This document shows positions 34,782 through 44,316 of a DNA stretch of 64,000 nt, in pieces (position 1 is the stretch's first letter; each line of letters opens with the position of its first letter). The position numbers were made by a program, and so were the translations under genes. The DNA is from an uncultured Eubacteriales bacterium (lineage in GTDB: Bacteria; Bacillota; Clostridia; Oscillospirales; Oscillospiraceae). The notes under the pieces are model-generated. The model saw nothing but the letters and a program-made list of their open reading frames with translations, ran no database searches and was not told the DNA's origin. The stretch spans positions 39,935 through 103,934 of the forward strand of contig CAUGSS010000007.1 in assembly GCA_959602365.1 (NCBI GenBank), given 5' to 3'.

Positions 34782-36494
34782 ATGAGAAAAGCAAAAAAAC
34801 TGGCAGCAGTCCTGCTGTCACTGACCATGGCGATGCTGTTGACCATTCCGGCCTTTGCTGCCGAGAATTATTCCATCACCATCCAGAATGACAAAACAGG
34901 ACACACCTATGAGGCATACCAAATCTTCACCGGCGATGTCTCCAGTGATGCTCAGCAGGGGGGCAATGTGGAAGGCCCCATCCTGTCCAACATTGTCTGG
35001 GGCCGCGGCGTGAATGGCGCGGGACTTCTTGCGGCGCTGAAAGAAGCGGATGCTGCAAAGTACGGCCAGTGCGAAGATGCCGCCGATGTGGCCGAGGCCC
35101 TCGGCGCGGAGAACGCTGCCGCCGCGGATGCCGCAGCCTTTGCGGAAATTGCGGCGGAACATCTGACGGATGCCACTGGAACGGCCAATGCGCCTGTAGA
35201 TGGGAATTATGTCATTGAGGGCCTCCCTGCCGGCTACTACTTGGTGAAGGATCAGGACGGCAGCTTGGAGGGCGATGCGGACGCCGCCACGGAATACATC
35301 GTTCAGGTGCTGGGCAATGTGGCCATGGAGCCCAAGGACAGCGATATTCCTACCGTGGAGAAGAAGGTTTCTGAAGAAGACTACCATCAGGATGACGGGT
35401 ATGGAACGACCTACAATGATGTGGCCGACTGGGATATCGGCGATTCCGTGCCCTTTAAGCTGATCGGCTCCATCCCCGATATGTCCGCCTATGACACCTA
35501 TGAATACATCTTCACCGATACTCTGTCCAACGGCCTGACGCTGCAGGAAGGTACCGTCCAGGTGTACATTGCGGTGAACAGAGATGATGAAGTGCGTGGC
35601 TATACTCCATTGACTGAGGGAGAGGATTACACCCTCACGCTTAATAACGTTGAAAACGGCGGCGGCAGCTTCTCCATCGCTTTCGATGATTTGAAAACCG
35701 CTCCTTACGTGGATCAGGGAAACCGGAATTTCGTCATCGTGACCTATGATGCTACCCTGAATGCAAACGCTGAGATCGGCCTGGACGGCAACCCCAACGA
35801 CGTGTACCTGGAGTTCTCCAACAATCCCAATGGGGACGGCCGTGGCCGTACCGCGGAGGATACTGTCATTGTCTTCACCTATGAACTGGATGGCACCAAG
35901 GTAGACGGAGAGAATGCTGAGACCAAGCTGGAGGGCGCCGAGTTCGTGCTGCTTAACGGCGGGCATACCCGGGTGGCACATATCGAGAACGGAAAACTGG
36001 TCGGATGGATCGCGTTGCCGGAAGGGTATGACGACAATAATTATAATGAGATTCCCTATGAAGCATGGCAAACTTTGAATGGAACCACAAGCGTTATTAT
36101 GACTTCTGCAGCAGAAGGTGCTTTCGGAGTGTCCGGCCTGGATGATGGCACTTATTACCTGATGGAGATCAAGGCCCCCACGGGTTACAATCTGCTGGAG
36201 AATGCTTTGAGACTTGATATTGCTGCCGCCACCGCCAACGGCCAGACCTGGGCTGGCGATCCGGCGGCCGCCCTGACCGCCCTGACCATCAATGTTGACC
36301 AAGGGGGTGCCCAAAATGGCGATGTTGGAACCGGGGCTGTGGCCCTGACTGTCGCCAACAACCAGGGCGCCACCCTGCCTGAGACCGGCGGTATGGGCAC
36401 CACCCTGTTCTATGTCATCGGCGGACTGCTGGTGGCCGGCGCAGGCATCCTCCTGGTGGTCCGTCTCCGTATGAGAGCCGGCGACAAGGAGTAA
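34782..36494 (+). CDS. LPxTG backbone pilin with D2/Cna-type isopeptide domains
   Basis: A 570-residue major pilin candidate. A signal peptide ends near AFAAENYS. A fimbrial isopeptide-formation D2-type region occupies about 195-375 (TVEKKVSEEDYH ... YIFTDTLSNGLTL). The E-box YYLMEIKAPTGYNLLE marks the C-terminal Cna-type domain, and LPETG lies at about 532-536 before a helix and basic tail. AAAGGAG precedes the ATG at 34782; an upstream in-frame TTG is rejected. The Lys in the TVEKKV region is a candidate for the polymerising pilin lysine. Class C sortase is encoded next. Confidence 0.9.
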   Translation: MRKAKKLAAVLLSLTMAMLLTIPAFAAENYSITIQNDKTGHTYEAYQIFTGDVSSDAQQGGNVEGPILSNIVWGRGVNGAGLLAALKEADAAKYGQCEDAADVAEALGAENAAAADAAAFAEIAAEHLTDATGTANAPVDGNYVIEGLPAGYYLVKDQDGSLEGDADAATEYIVQVLGNVAMEPKDSDIPTVEKKVSEEDYHQDDGYGTTYNDVADWDIGDSVPFKLIGSIPDMSAYDTYEYIFTDTLSNGLTLQEGTVQVYIAVNRDDEVRGYTPLTEGEDYTLTLNNVENGGGSFSIAFDDLKTAPYVDQGNRNFVIVTYDATLNANAEIGLDGNPNDVYLEFSNNPNGDGRGRTAEDTVIVFTYELDGTKVDGENAETKLEGAEFVLLNGGHTRVAHIENGKLVGWIALPEGYDDNNYNEIPYEAWQTLNGTTSVIMTSAAEGAFGVSGLDDGTYYLMEIKAPTGYNLLENALRLDIAAATANGQTWAGDPAAALTALTINVDQGGAQNGDVGTGAVALTVANNQGATLPETGGMGTTLFYVIGGLLVAGAGILLVVRLRMRAGDKE

Positions 36495-36569
36495 GCTGAC
36501 GTTGCACACTGCTGTGGCCGGGAGGGGAGCGCTCCCCTCTCGGCTGTACAGCAGTGAGGAGAGCCTTGC

Positions 36570-37445
36570 ATGAAGAAAAGAGCTTCTAAAAAAAACAGAA
36601 TTACTGTCATACTTTTGGTCGCTGTGCTTTTTGCAGGGCTGTCCTTGCTGTTGTATCCGCTTGTTGCCGATTACTGGAATTCGATGCACCAGTCCCAGGC
36701 AATCGCCACTTATATAGAAGATGTGACGGAGCTGGATGACAGCGTTTACGACGCTTTGTGGGAAGAAGCACAGAATTATAACGCGGAACTGTTAACGGAT
36801 GAGAACCGCTTTTTCCCGAATGAGGAGGAACAGCAGCGCTATGAGCAGCTGCTGAGCATTTCTGATGACGGTATCATTGGATATATAGAGATTCCCAGCA
36901 TTGATGTGACATTGCCAATTTACCATGGAACCAGCGAAGAGGTGCTGCAGGTGGCCATTGGCCATATCGAAGGCTCCTCCCTACCGGTAGGGGGAGCAAG
37001 TACCCATTGCGTGATTTCCGGACACCGGGGGCTGCCCTCGTCCAGGCTGTTCACAGATATCGACCAACTTTCTGAAGGGAATACCTTTACTTTGCTGGTG
37101 TTGGGAGAAAGCCTGACCTATGAAGTGGATCAGATCCGCATTGTGGAACCAGACGACGTCTCCCTGCTGGCCATTGAAGAGGGACAGGATCTGTGTACCC
37201 TGGTCACATGCACACCCTATGGTGTCAACTCTCACCGTCTGCTGGTGCGGGGACATCGGGTGGAAAACCAGGAAGCGGCTGGTATACTGCGGATTACAGC
37301 GGACGCCATGCTCATTGATTCCCGTTTTGTGGCACCGGCCCTCGCGGCTCCAATCCTGCTTGTTATAGTTTTGTTTATGGTGTTACGGCCATTCAAACGA
37401 AGGAAAAGAAAGGTAAATGGAACAGAAGGGGTGATGAATGGATGA
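36570..37445 (+). CDS. Class C sortase (pilus polymerase)
   Basis: A 291-residue sortase with N- and C-terminal membrane helices (about 12-31 and 255-275), the class C layout. The catalytic His is in VISGHRGLPSSRLF, the Cys in TLVTCTPYG and the Arg in SHRLLVRG. Such enzymes link backbone pilins through the LPxTG Thr to a pilin Lys. No DPW-type lid motif is obvious. It follows the backbone pilin gene and overlaps the minor pilin gene by 4 bases. Confidence 0.9.
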   Translation: MKKRASKKNRITVILLVAVLFAGLSLLLYPLVADYWNSMHQSQAIATYIEDVTELDDSVYDALWEEAQNYNAELLTDENRFFPNEEEQQRYEQLLSISDDGIIGYIEIPSIDVTLPIYHGTSEEVLQVAIGHIEGSSLPVGGASTHCVISGHRGLPSSRLFTDIDQLSEGNTFTLLVLGESLTYEVDQIRIVEPDDVSLLAIEEGQDLCTLVTCTPYGVNSHRLLVRGHRVENQEAAGILRITADAMLIDSRFVAPALAAPILLVIVLFMVLRPFKRRKRKVNGTEGVMNG

Positions 37446-38383
37446 AGGCCAAAGGAATCTTAAAACGGCTTGGAATATTGCTGCTTATCCTCTGGCTGGG
37501 GATCTCCTGCGTGGAAATGACCGCATTTGCCCGTGAAAATCCTGACTCCGGAGATGGGTGCTCTCTAAACGTGTATTTTGGGGAGAATGGGATAGGGTTC
37601 CCGGAGGTGGCCTTTTCCATTTATCGGGTTGCCGGTATTTCAGCGGACGGGATTTATACGTTGGCGGGTGACTTTGAACAGTATCCGGTCAGCCTGGAGG
37701 ATTTGGACGCTTCCGGCTGGCGAGCAGTGGCGCAGACGCTGGATGCCTATGCGGCCCGGGATGGAATCACGCCCCTTGTCACGCAGGAAACGGGGCCGGA
37801 CGGGTACTTTCAGCTCACGGGACTTTCCACAGGCCTTTATCTGGTGACAGGCGGGCAATATGTGGATGGAGGCGTCGTCTATACACCGGAGCCCATGCTG
37901 GTTTCCATTCCCGGATTGGCCGCAGACGGTGCGTGGGATTACAGTGTAGAAACCTCCTGCAAATTTGAGCGTGAAGATACGGCAGATCTGCCGGTAAGCC
38001 GAAAAGTGCAAAAGGTTTGGAAGGATAATGGCAGCGAAGAAAAACGGCCCGAAAGCATCACGGTTCAGCTTTTGGAAAACGGAACTGTTGCGGATACGGT
38101 TATTCTGAGTCAGGAAAACAACTGGGAATATACGTGGAGCGATTTGGACGCAAGTTCCAAGTGGCAAGTGGTTGAAGCTTCTGTACCGGACGGTTACACG
38201 GTTACCGCAGAGCAGGAAGAAAATGTGTTTATACTGACGAATACGTATCCTTCTGAGCAGCCGCCTAAATTGCCGCAGACCGGTATGTTGTGGTGGCCTG
38301 TCCCGCTACTCGCCTGCAGCGGTCTCCTATTGTTGACATTCGGCTTAATCCTGCGGCGCAAAGGGGACTCCCATGAGAGGTAG
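37442..38383 (+). CDS. LPQTG minor pilin / anchor subunit
   Basis: A 313-residue secreted protein. A signal peptide covers about residues 9-30 (ILLLILWLGISC...FA). The middle holds one pilin-type domain and a Cna-B domain (VSRKVQKVWKDNG...SITVQLLENG). The sorting signal LPQTG lies at about 277-281, with a hydrophobic helix and basic tail. It lies between two sortases and is probably the basal or anchoring pilin. Confidence 0.85.
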   Translation: MKAKGILKRLGILLLILWLGISCVEMTAFARENPDSGDGCSLNVYFGENGIGFPEVAFSIYRVAGISADGIYTLAGDFEQYPVSLEDLDASGWRAVAQTLDAYAARDGITPLVTQETGPDGYFQLTGLSTGLYLVTGGQYVDGGVVYTPEPMLVSIPGLAADGAWDYSVETSCKFEREDTADLPVSRKVQKVWKDNGSEEKRPESITVQLLENGTVADTVILSQENNWEYTWSDLDASSKWQVVEASVPDGYTVTAEQEENVFILTNTYPSEQPPKLPQTGMLWWPVPLLACSGLLLLTFGLILRRKGDSHER

Positions 38384-39008
38384 AAAGAAAAGAGGGACAT
38401 TCTTTGTCATAATTGGGCTGCTGTTGATTGCGGCAGCCCTTTTCCTCTTTGGATATAATCTGTTTGATGAATACAGAGCTGGGGAGTCGGCAGACCACAT
38501 ATTGTCGGCGCTGCAGGGACAAATACAGGAAAGCACAGCGGAGAGTTCCTGCCCTGCAGAATCGGAATCGGATCTGGCTGAACTGCCCGATTATGTCGTT
38601 AATCCGGATATGGAGATGCCTTCGGTGGAGATTGAGGGGCATTACTATATCGGTATATTGGATATTCCGTCGCTGGGGCTGTCCCTTCCCGTTATGAGCG
38701 AGTGGAGCTACCCAAACCTCAAGCTGGCTCCATGCCGCTACAGCGGTTCTGCTTACACCGGAAACTTTACAATTGCCGGGCACAATTACAGCACACATTT
38801 TGGACCGGTCAGAAGCCTTGAAGCTGGCGCACAGGTTATATTTACAGATTTAAAAGGGCGCAGCTTTTCCTATCAAGTACAGGCAGTTGAAACGCTGGAG
38901 CCCACAGCGATTGAAGATATGCTGAGTGAAGAATGGGACCTTACACTGTTTACCTGCACCCCCGGCGGCCAGGCACGCGTAGCCATACGCTGTTTGAAGG
39001 CGGATTGA
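38373..39008 (+). CDS. Second sortase of pilus locus
   Basis: A 211-residue sortase with one N-terminal membrane helix (about residues 9-28) and no C-terminal helix. The catalytic His is in TIAGHNYSTHFG, the Cys in LTLFTCTPGGQ and the Arg in ARVAIRC. It overlaps the minor pilin gene by 11 bases. Its single-anchor layout suggests a housekeeping-type (class B/D-like) enzyme attaching the finished pilus to peptidoglycan. Class assignment is uncertain. Confidence 0.87.
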   Translation: MRGRKKRGTFFVIIGLLLIAAALFLFGYNLFDEYRAGESADHILSALQGQIQESTAESSCPAESESDLAELPDYVVNPDMEMPSVEIEGHYYIGILDIPSLGLSLPVMSEWSYPNLKLAPCRYSGSAYTGNFTIAGHNYSTHFGPVRSLEAGAQVIFTDLKGRSFSYQVQAVETLEPTAIEDMLSEEWDLTLFTCTPGGQARVAIRCLKAD

Positions 39009-39228
39009 TGTCTCTGTATCCGAAGGGAAAACGGTGACAATATAACCCTTGAGCGAATGCTTATGCGCCATGAAGCAGCACAGACAAGCGGACAGAGGCA
39101 TGACCCGGCGGTCCTTTCAACAAAAAGGAGCGCAGATAGAATTTGTGCCCTGAATATGGTATAATCAATCTAAATTGCAATGCAGAGCGACCAAGCAGAA
39201 GCTGTACTGGAATACTTGAATGGACAGA
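39009..39228. other. Intergenic, nothing recognised
   Basis: About 220 bases after the pilus operon carry no gene, strong hairpin or repeat that I can support. Confidence 0.4.
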
Positions 39229-39506
39229 ATGATTGGCTGTTATGGTGTGCTTTGTTCTGAATGCCCTTGCTGTCCGACGAATCGTAAAGGCTGTCCAGCA
39301 GCAATCCGGGGACGGGGAGGCTGAAATGTACAGGAGAAGAGATGTGTGGGAGATAGAACTGCTGCTCCAATAAAAGAGGTTGGAGCATTGTGGAACATGC
39401 GAAAGACTTGCCTGATAAATTTGGTTATTTTGACGCTGCGAAAATATCGGAAGAGAATAAGAATGATTTTATAAATCAATTGACACAACTGCGTTTTATC
39501 ATATGA
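39229..39506 (+). pseudogene. Frameshifted DUF3795-type gene
   Basis: Three frames in succession carry pieces of a DUF3795-like protein: MIGCYGVLCSECPCCPTN at the start, KRLEHCGTCERL after a frameshift and an in-frame stop, and LPDKFGYFDAAKISEENK to the stop at 39504-39506 after another shift. The cysteine pattern (CSECP...EHCGTC) is the family signature. The protein family is uncharacterised. The gene is inactive. Confidence 0.65.
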
Positions 39507-39623
39507 TCATGCCGCTCCTATCGGAAAGAGAGCAAAACCAGCTGAGTCGGTTGACGGCCAAGATGAACAGCGCATACGTGTCATAATTGACGGCCCGGCC
39601 GCTTTTGCCGGCAGATGATTCAG

Positions 39624-39653
39624 GGGCGGCAGCGAGGAGTGCTGCCGCCCTTT
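39624..39653 (+). terminator. Hairpin terminator
   Basis: A perfect 10-bp stem (39624-39633 with 39641-39650, 7-base loop) is followed by TTTAA. Upstream, 39507-39600 reads a short peptide similar in flavour to a MarR C-terminus, too short to call. Confidence 0.65.
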
Positions 39654-39698
39654 AACCGATCTGGAGAAAATCACATATGAACACAAGGAGGAAACAGC

Positions 39699-40043
39699 GT
39701 GAGACATTTGACAGTGTACCGTGAGCGGGCGCTTGCCTGCTTTGCCACTGCGTACTATTGCGTTCTGGGCCGGGACCGGAGCTCATTTTTAGAGTGGTTG
39801 GAGGGACAGGACCTCCGGACGCTGATGCTCCGGGGCGAGGGGGTGCCCCTGCGCAACGGGGAGACGATTGCCCTGGAGATCGGGGAAGAGGAGACGACGC
39901 TCTTTGTGGCCGCCTACCTGGAGAACCGCAGCCTGGTCACCGGCCAGGTGGTGATCCCCGGAGGGACGGAGGATGTGCGATATGTGGTGCGCACCAGCTA
40001 CGACGGCTACCGCCGGCTCTCCCTTTCCTTGGAGTCGGCGTGA
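39699..40043 (+). CDS. Hypothetical protein, 114 residues
   Basis: The ORF starts with GTG after AAGGAGGAAA and encodes a soluble protein beginning RHLTVYRERALACFATAYY and ending YRRLSLSLESA. It has no signal peptide or membrane segment, and I do not recognise a family. The pattern of alternating short beta-like stretches (ETIALEIGEEETTLFVAAYL) suggests a small beta-sandwich. It is monocistronic between terminators and convergent with the glycosyltransferase. Confidence 0.7.
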   Translation: MRHLTVYRERALACFATAYYCVLGRDRSSFLEWLEGQDLRTLMLRGEGVPLRNGETIALEIGEEETTLFVAAYLENRSLVTGQVVIPGGTEDVRYVVRTSYDGYRRLSLSLESA

Positions 40044-40070
40044 GCACCGGATAAACAAGAAAAATGGCGC

Positions 40071-40098
40071 GGGCAGGTCCCTGAGGACCTGCCCGTAA
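40071..40098. terminator. Terminator between convergent genes
   Basis: A perfect 10-bp stem (40071-40080 with 40085-40094) with a CTGA loop lies between the 114-residue gene and the convergent glycosyltransferase. Confidence 0.7.
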
Positions 40099-40115
40099 AA
40101 TGTTGTATTAGAACG

Positions 40116-41381
40116 TTATTTCTTCCCGCAGATCTGATCCGGGGTGCAGAGGATGGAGTGGGGGATGCTCTTCCAGGTGACGTTCTTCCGCAGGGCCACC
40201 ACAGCCATGGGGATGTAAGTAAAGATGAACACCGGGAACATCAGCAGGTAGAGCAGCTGACGGGGCTTGGAACAGTGAATCTGCCGCTGTTCCGCCAACA
40301 CAGTGACAGCGCCAAAGACCAGCAGAGAACAATAGACGCTGAGCAGACAGCCGCCCATACCCATGGCGGCGCTCTCCAGCACATAGGGGGAGCCGGAGAC
40401 CAGGCCGGCCAGCAGACAGCCGCCGTTGAACAGCAGCGACGACAGAGTGAGCAGGGTGGCGGGCGCGATAACCATCAGCATGTCGTAGCACTGGAAGCTG
40501 TGGCGCTGGAAAATGCCCTTGACCAGGGCGCCGCCGTAGCGGGCGAAGACCTGGTAGAAGCCCTTGGTCCAGCGCAGCCGCTGGTTCCAGGAGGCCCGGA
40601 AAGTGGCGGGCTGCTCGTCGTAGAGCACCGCGTCCTTGCAGTAACCGATCTTATGGCCCCGGACGATGTGGTCGGTGGAGAACTGGATGTCCTCGGTGAG
40701 GAGGTTGTATTTCCAACCTCCGTCCTCCCGGATCATCCGGGAGGACACCAGGAACCCTGTCCCCGAAATGGCGCAGCTGGTGTTCAGCTTCATCCGGGCG
40801 CCGTTGAGGAAGCGGGACTCCCGCAAAAACCAGAGGGCGTAACCGGCGGTGATCCAGTTTTCGCTGTAGTTCTTGGAGTTGCGGTAGCTGGTGATCATAT
40901 CATAGCCCTGGGAGAAGGTGCGGTTCATGGCGGTGAAGTAGCCGGGATCCAGCACGTTGTCGGCGTCAAAGACCAGGAAGGCGTCGTAGTGCTCCAATCC
41001 CACATCCCGGTCAATGGACTGGAATGCATAGTCTAAGGCGTAGCCTTTGCCTACTTGGGCACGGTTGAAGCGGGTGATGACCCGGGCGCCCCGTTCCACA
41101 GCCCGGGCGGCGGTGGAGTCGGTACAGTTGTCTGCGATGACATAGATGTCGATCAGGTCGGTGGGATAGTCCTGTGCGTGGATGCTGTCGATCAGTCCGC
41201 AGATCACTGCCTCTTCGTTGCGGGCGGGGATCAGCACGGCAAAGCGGTGCAGTTCCGCCGCTCGGCGTTCCTCAGGATCTTTTTTGACCAGTCCGACGAT
41301 GAGGTAGACCAGCTGATATGCGTAGCAACAGCTGAAGATCACCATTAAAGCAAAATTGACCGTTTGAATGACGTCGTTCAT
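40116..41381 (-). CDS. Membrane glycosyltransferase family 2
   Basis: A 421-residue processive-type GT2 enzyme. One helix at the N-terminus and about three at the C-terminus flank a cytosolic catalytic domain with FAVLIPARNEEAVICGLI, the DAFLVFDADN metal site and QRLRWTKGFYQVF, which carries the QxxRW acceptor motif. This layout is that of hyaluronan/cellulose/poly-N-acetylglucosamine synthases, so it may make a surface polysaccharide. No partner genes lie nearby. Confidence 0.87.
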   Translation of the reverse strand: MNDVIQTVNFALMVIFSCCYAYQLVYLIVGLVKKDPEERRAAELHRFAVLIPARNEEAVICGLIDSIHAQDYPTDLIDIYVIADNCTDSTAARAVERGARVITRFNRAQVGKGYALDYAFQSIDRDVGLEHYDAFLVFDADNVLDPGYFTAMNRTFSQGYDMITSYRNSKNYSENWITAGYALWFLRESRFLNGARMKLNTSCAISGTGFLVSSRMIREDGGWKYNLLTEDIQFSTDHIVRGHKIGYCKDAVLYDEQPATFRASWNQRLRWTKGFYQVFARYGGALVKGIFQRHSFQCYDMLMVIAPATLLTLSSLLFNGGCLLAGLVSGSPYVLESAAMGMGGCLLSVYCSLLVFGAVTVLAEQRQIHCSKPRQLLYLLMFPVFIFTYIPMAVVALRKNVTWKSIPHSILCTPDQICGKK

Positions 41382-42099
41382 ATTGGGTTATGACCTCCTT
41401 CTTTGGATGCCAAACGGTTGGCTGCGTCAGCTCTGACGTGCCAAACTGCTATTATAGTACGATCGATACCAGGCTGCAAGCCCTAATTTTTGAATTTCTG
41501 CGGCATGGCGTTGAGCGCAGCGGCGGTGCTGTCGGCCTGGATGCTCACACCTGGGCAATCTGCCGCCCGTGTTGTGCAGGAGAACCAGCTGCGTCCCGTT
41601 CGGAGAAGGGCAGATAGGGCGGATTCTGCAGGTGAGAAGATCAGTAGCCATATTATAGTGTGCCGGCTTTGGAAAGTCAGCGCCATTAAGAAAAACTTAA
41701 AGAAACATTAAGCGAATTGGAGGGAAAAATGTGTCGCATTTTGGGCAATAGGTTAAGAAAAATGGGCAAAACACTCGGCAGAGGGAAGATTCTATACCTG
41801 CTCATGATAACTTAGCATGGAAAACTTAAAATAACCTAAAACGTGCAACAGCCTTTGCCTTCCACTATAACGGCAGGCAAAGACAAAGATCTTCAAAAAG
41901 CGGGAAAAATTTTTCTGGACGCGGCAGCTGTCACAGGGAGATGTTTTCCCGTGCGTGACGGACAGTTTTTAAAATCGGAATATCGGTTTGCCGTCTGGAA
42001 CAATATGGGACTGGAGCGGCAGAGCGGCAATCCAGGCACATCCCTCCAAACAGAGGCCTTTTTGTGCAGGTCACCCGGGAAACCGCCCTTGGAGAGTCC
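41382..42099. other. Long intergenic region, nothing recognised
   Basis: More than 700 bases between divergent genes. It is AT-rich in the middle (41640-41850) and holds several weak palindromes, but no gene, RNA or repeat I can name. Confidence 0.4.
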
Positions 42100-42128
42100 T
42101 TGCATTTTACAATAGGACTCATTATAAT
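42100..42128 (+). promoter_or_regulatory. Sigma-A promoter of azlCD
   Basis: TTGCAT (42100-42105) and a perfect TATAAT (42123-42128) with a 17-base spacer lie 36 bases ahead of the azlC start. Confidence 0.8.
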
Positions 42129-42163
42129 AAAAACACTTCGCTTTTCGGGAGGATTGTGAGAGA

Positions 42164-42892
42164 GTGGCTGAAAACAGAGAGAAGGGAATGCTGGGGGCGT
42201 TTCGCGCCGCGCTGCCCCGCACGCTGCCGGTGCTGGCGGGCTATCTGGTGCTGGGCGTCGCCTTTGGCCTGTTGCTGAACAGCATCGGCCTGGGGGTGTT
42301 CTGGGCGGCGGCCATGAGTATTCTGGTCTATGCCGGCTCGGCCCAGTTCCTGGCGGTCAGCCTGATCGGGGCCTCGGCCAGCCTGCCCCAGGTGGCCCTG
42401 CTCACGTTTCTGCTCAACTTCCGCCACTTTTTCTATGGCCTGAGTATGGTGAGCCGTTATCAGGGAGTTGGAAAGCGGAAGCTCTACCTGGCCTTTGCCC
42501 TCTCAGACGAGACCTACGCCATCCTGGCGGGCGCCCTGCTTCCGGCCCAGGTGGACCCGGCGGACTATTACTTCGCCGTCTCGCTGCTGGACCAGTGCTA
42601 TTGGGTGGCGGGCTCCCTGATTGGCGCCACGGTGGGACAGCTGATCACCTTTGACACCACCGGGGTGGACTTCGCCATGACCGCGCTGTTCGTGGTGCTG
42701 GCGGTGGAACAGTGGAAGTCGGCCCGGCGCCACGCCCCCGCGCTGTTCGGGGTGTGCTGCGGGGTGGTGTGCCTGTTGATCTTCGGGCCTGACCTGTTTT
42801 TGATCCCGGCCCTGGCGGCCATTGTGGCCCTGCTGCTGCTGTTCCGGCGGCGGCTGGAGGAGGACCGGAGCGGAGAGGGGGCGGCGGCATGA
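42164..42892 (+). CDS. azlC: AzlC family branched-chain amino-acid exporter, large subunit
   Basis: A 242-residue protein with about six or seven hydrophobic segments and the AzlC-type segments LPVLAGYLVLGVAFGLL and YAGSAQFLAVSL. GTG start after GGGAGGA. With the small subunit AzlD, encoded with a 4-base overlap, it forms an exporter of branched-chain amino acids or analogues in the cell membrane. Confidence 0.9.
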   Translation: MAENREKGMLGAFRAALPRTLPVLAGYLVLGVAFGLLLNSIGLGVFWAAAMSILVYAGSAQFLAVSLIGASASLPQVALLTFLLNFRHFFYGLSMVSRYQGVGKRKLYLAFALSDETYAILAGALLPAQVDPADYYFAVSLLDQCYWVAGSLIGATVGQLITFDTTGVDFAMTALFVVLAVEQWKSARRHAPALFGVCCGVVCLLIFGPDLFLIPALAAIVALLLLFRRRLEEDRSGEGAAA

Positions 42893-43230
42893 GCCAGCGG
42901 GAGATCTATGCGGCCCTGGTCATCCTGATTATGGCCGGCGTCACCTTTGCTTTGCGGCTGGCGCCCTTCCTGGCCTTTGGCAGCCGGAAGGAGGGCGGTG
43001 TGCCCAAGTGGGTGACCTATTTGGGCAATTATCTGCCTCCGGCGGTGATCGCGCTGCTGGTGGTCTACTGCCTGCGCAGCATCGACCTCTTTTCCGCCAG
43101 CCACGGCCTGCCCGAGCTGTTGTGCGTGGCGGTGTGTGCCCTGCTTCACCTGTGGCGGCGCAATGAGCTGTTGAGCATTTTCGGCTCTACCGCCCTGTAT
43201 ATGCTGCTGGTGCAGGTGGTATTCCCCTGA
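42889..43230 (+). CDS. azlD: AzlD family exporter small subunit
   Basis: A 113-residue membrane protein with about four helices. It shows the AzlD pattern ALRLAPFLAFG followed by VTYLGNYLPPAVIALLVVYC. The ATGA overlap with azlC indicates coupled translation. Confidence 0.9.
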   Translation: MSQREIYAALVILIMAGVTFALRLAPFLAFGSRKEGGVPKWVTYLGNYLPPAVIALLVVYCLRSIDLFSASHGLPELLCVAVCALLHLWRRNELLSIFGSTALYMLLVQVVFP

Positions 43231-43249
43231 GAGAAGGAAGGATTCCCGT

Positions 43250-44191
43250 TTGAATGTGACGTCTATTTTTATGGCCATGATCCAGCTGTTTCTGATTTTG
43301 ATTGTGGGCTGGGCGGGGCAGAAGAGCCGGGTGCTTCCCGACAGTGCCCAGGCGGTGCTCACCAAGCTGGTCGTCTACATCACCACCCCCTGCACCATCC
43401 TGTACAGCGTGCTGAGCAATGACAACCTGCCGGGGTTGGGCACGCTGGCGGAGCTGCTGATCCTCTCCACACTCTGCCACCTGCTGGCGGCGGCCATCGC
43501 CTGGGCGGCGGTGCGGCTGCTGCGGGTGCCCCAGGGGAGCCGGGGCACCTATATGTGCATGCTGATTTTCTCCAACTGCGGCTTTATCGGCTTCCCGGTG
43601 GTTCAGGCCATCTTCGGCCACCAGGCGGTGTTCTACAACGCGGTGGTCAATATCCCCTTTTATCCCATCCTCTACACCCTTGGCGTGGGGCTGTTGGCCC
43701 GGGACGGCGCCCGGCGGGGCGGGGAGGCGCGCAAGCTGGAGCTGAAGTGGTCCACCTTTGTCAGCCCCTGCCTGGTGGCCAGCCTGCTGGCCATAGTGCT
43801 GGCGCTGACCGGCTGGAAGCTGCCCCAGGTGCTCACCGATACCGTGGCCACCATCGGCAATATCACCACCCCGGGAGCCCTGCTGGTCATCGGCATCTCC
43901 ATTGCCAAGCAGCCCCTGCGCCGGATGCTGGGCTCCCCCAGAATCTACGCCATGGCCGCCCTGCGGCTGGTGGGCCTGCCGGTGCTGCTCTGGCTGGGCC
44001 TGCGCTGGTTTATCGCCGACCCGGTGGTGCTGGGGGTCATTGTGGTGGTTTTCGCCATGCCCACGGCCACCATGGTCAGCATGCTGGCCGGGGAGTACGG
44101 CGGCGATGAGGAGGCCGCGATCCAGGGGGTGTTCCTCACCACCCTGCTCAGCATGGTCACCATCCCGCTGCTGATGGCCCTGCTGATGTGA
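43250..44191 (+). CDS. AEC family (auxin-efflux-carrier-type) transporter
   Basis: A 313-residue membrane protein with about ten hydrophobic segments. The split repeats contain NCGFIGFPVVQAIFG and the C-terminal VVFAMPTATMVSMLAGEYGG, typical of the AEC/malonate-transporter family. It starts with TTG after GAAGGAAGG, 19 bases downstream of azlD. Bacterial members move organic acids such as malate or malonate; the substrate is unknown. Confidence 0.87.
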   Translation: MNVTSIFMAMIQLFLILIVGWAGQKSRVLPDSAQAVLTKLVVYITTPCTILYSVLSNDNLPGLGTLAELLILSTLCHLLAAAIAWAAVRLLRVPQGSRGTYMCMLIFSNCGFIGFPVVQAIFGHQAVFYNAVVNIPFYPILYTLGVGLLARDGARRGGEARKLELKWSTFVSPCLVASLLAIVLALTGWKLPQVLTDTVATIGNITTPGALLVIGISIAKQPLRRMLGSPRIYAMAALRLVGLPVLLWLGLRWFIADPVVLGVIVVVFAMPTATMVSMLAGEYGGDEEAAIQGVFLTTLLSMVTIPLLMALLM

Positions 44192-44316
44192 CCGCCCCCA
44201 TCTGACGCTGTGAGGGATTCCGATGTAAAAGCGATTACACAGAGCGAAGAGACGCTTTGCCCCGGCTGGGGCCAATTCCACTTATGTTTATAGATCAATC
44301 TAGGAGGTTTTCTTCT

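Noticed and set aside
39507..39600. Short frame resembling the C-terminus of a MarR-type regulator
   Set aside because: Only about 27 residues with no helix-turn-helix; similarity too weak to call.
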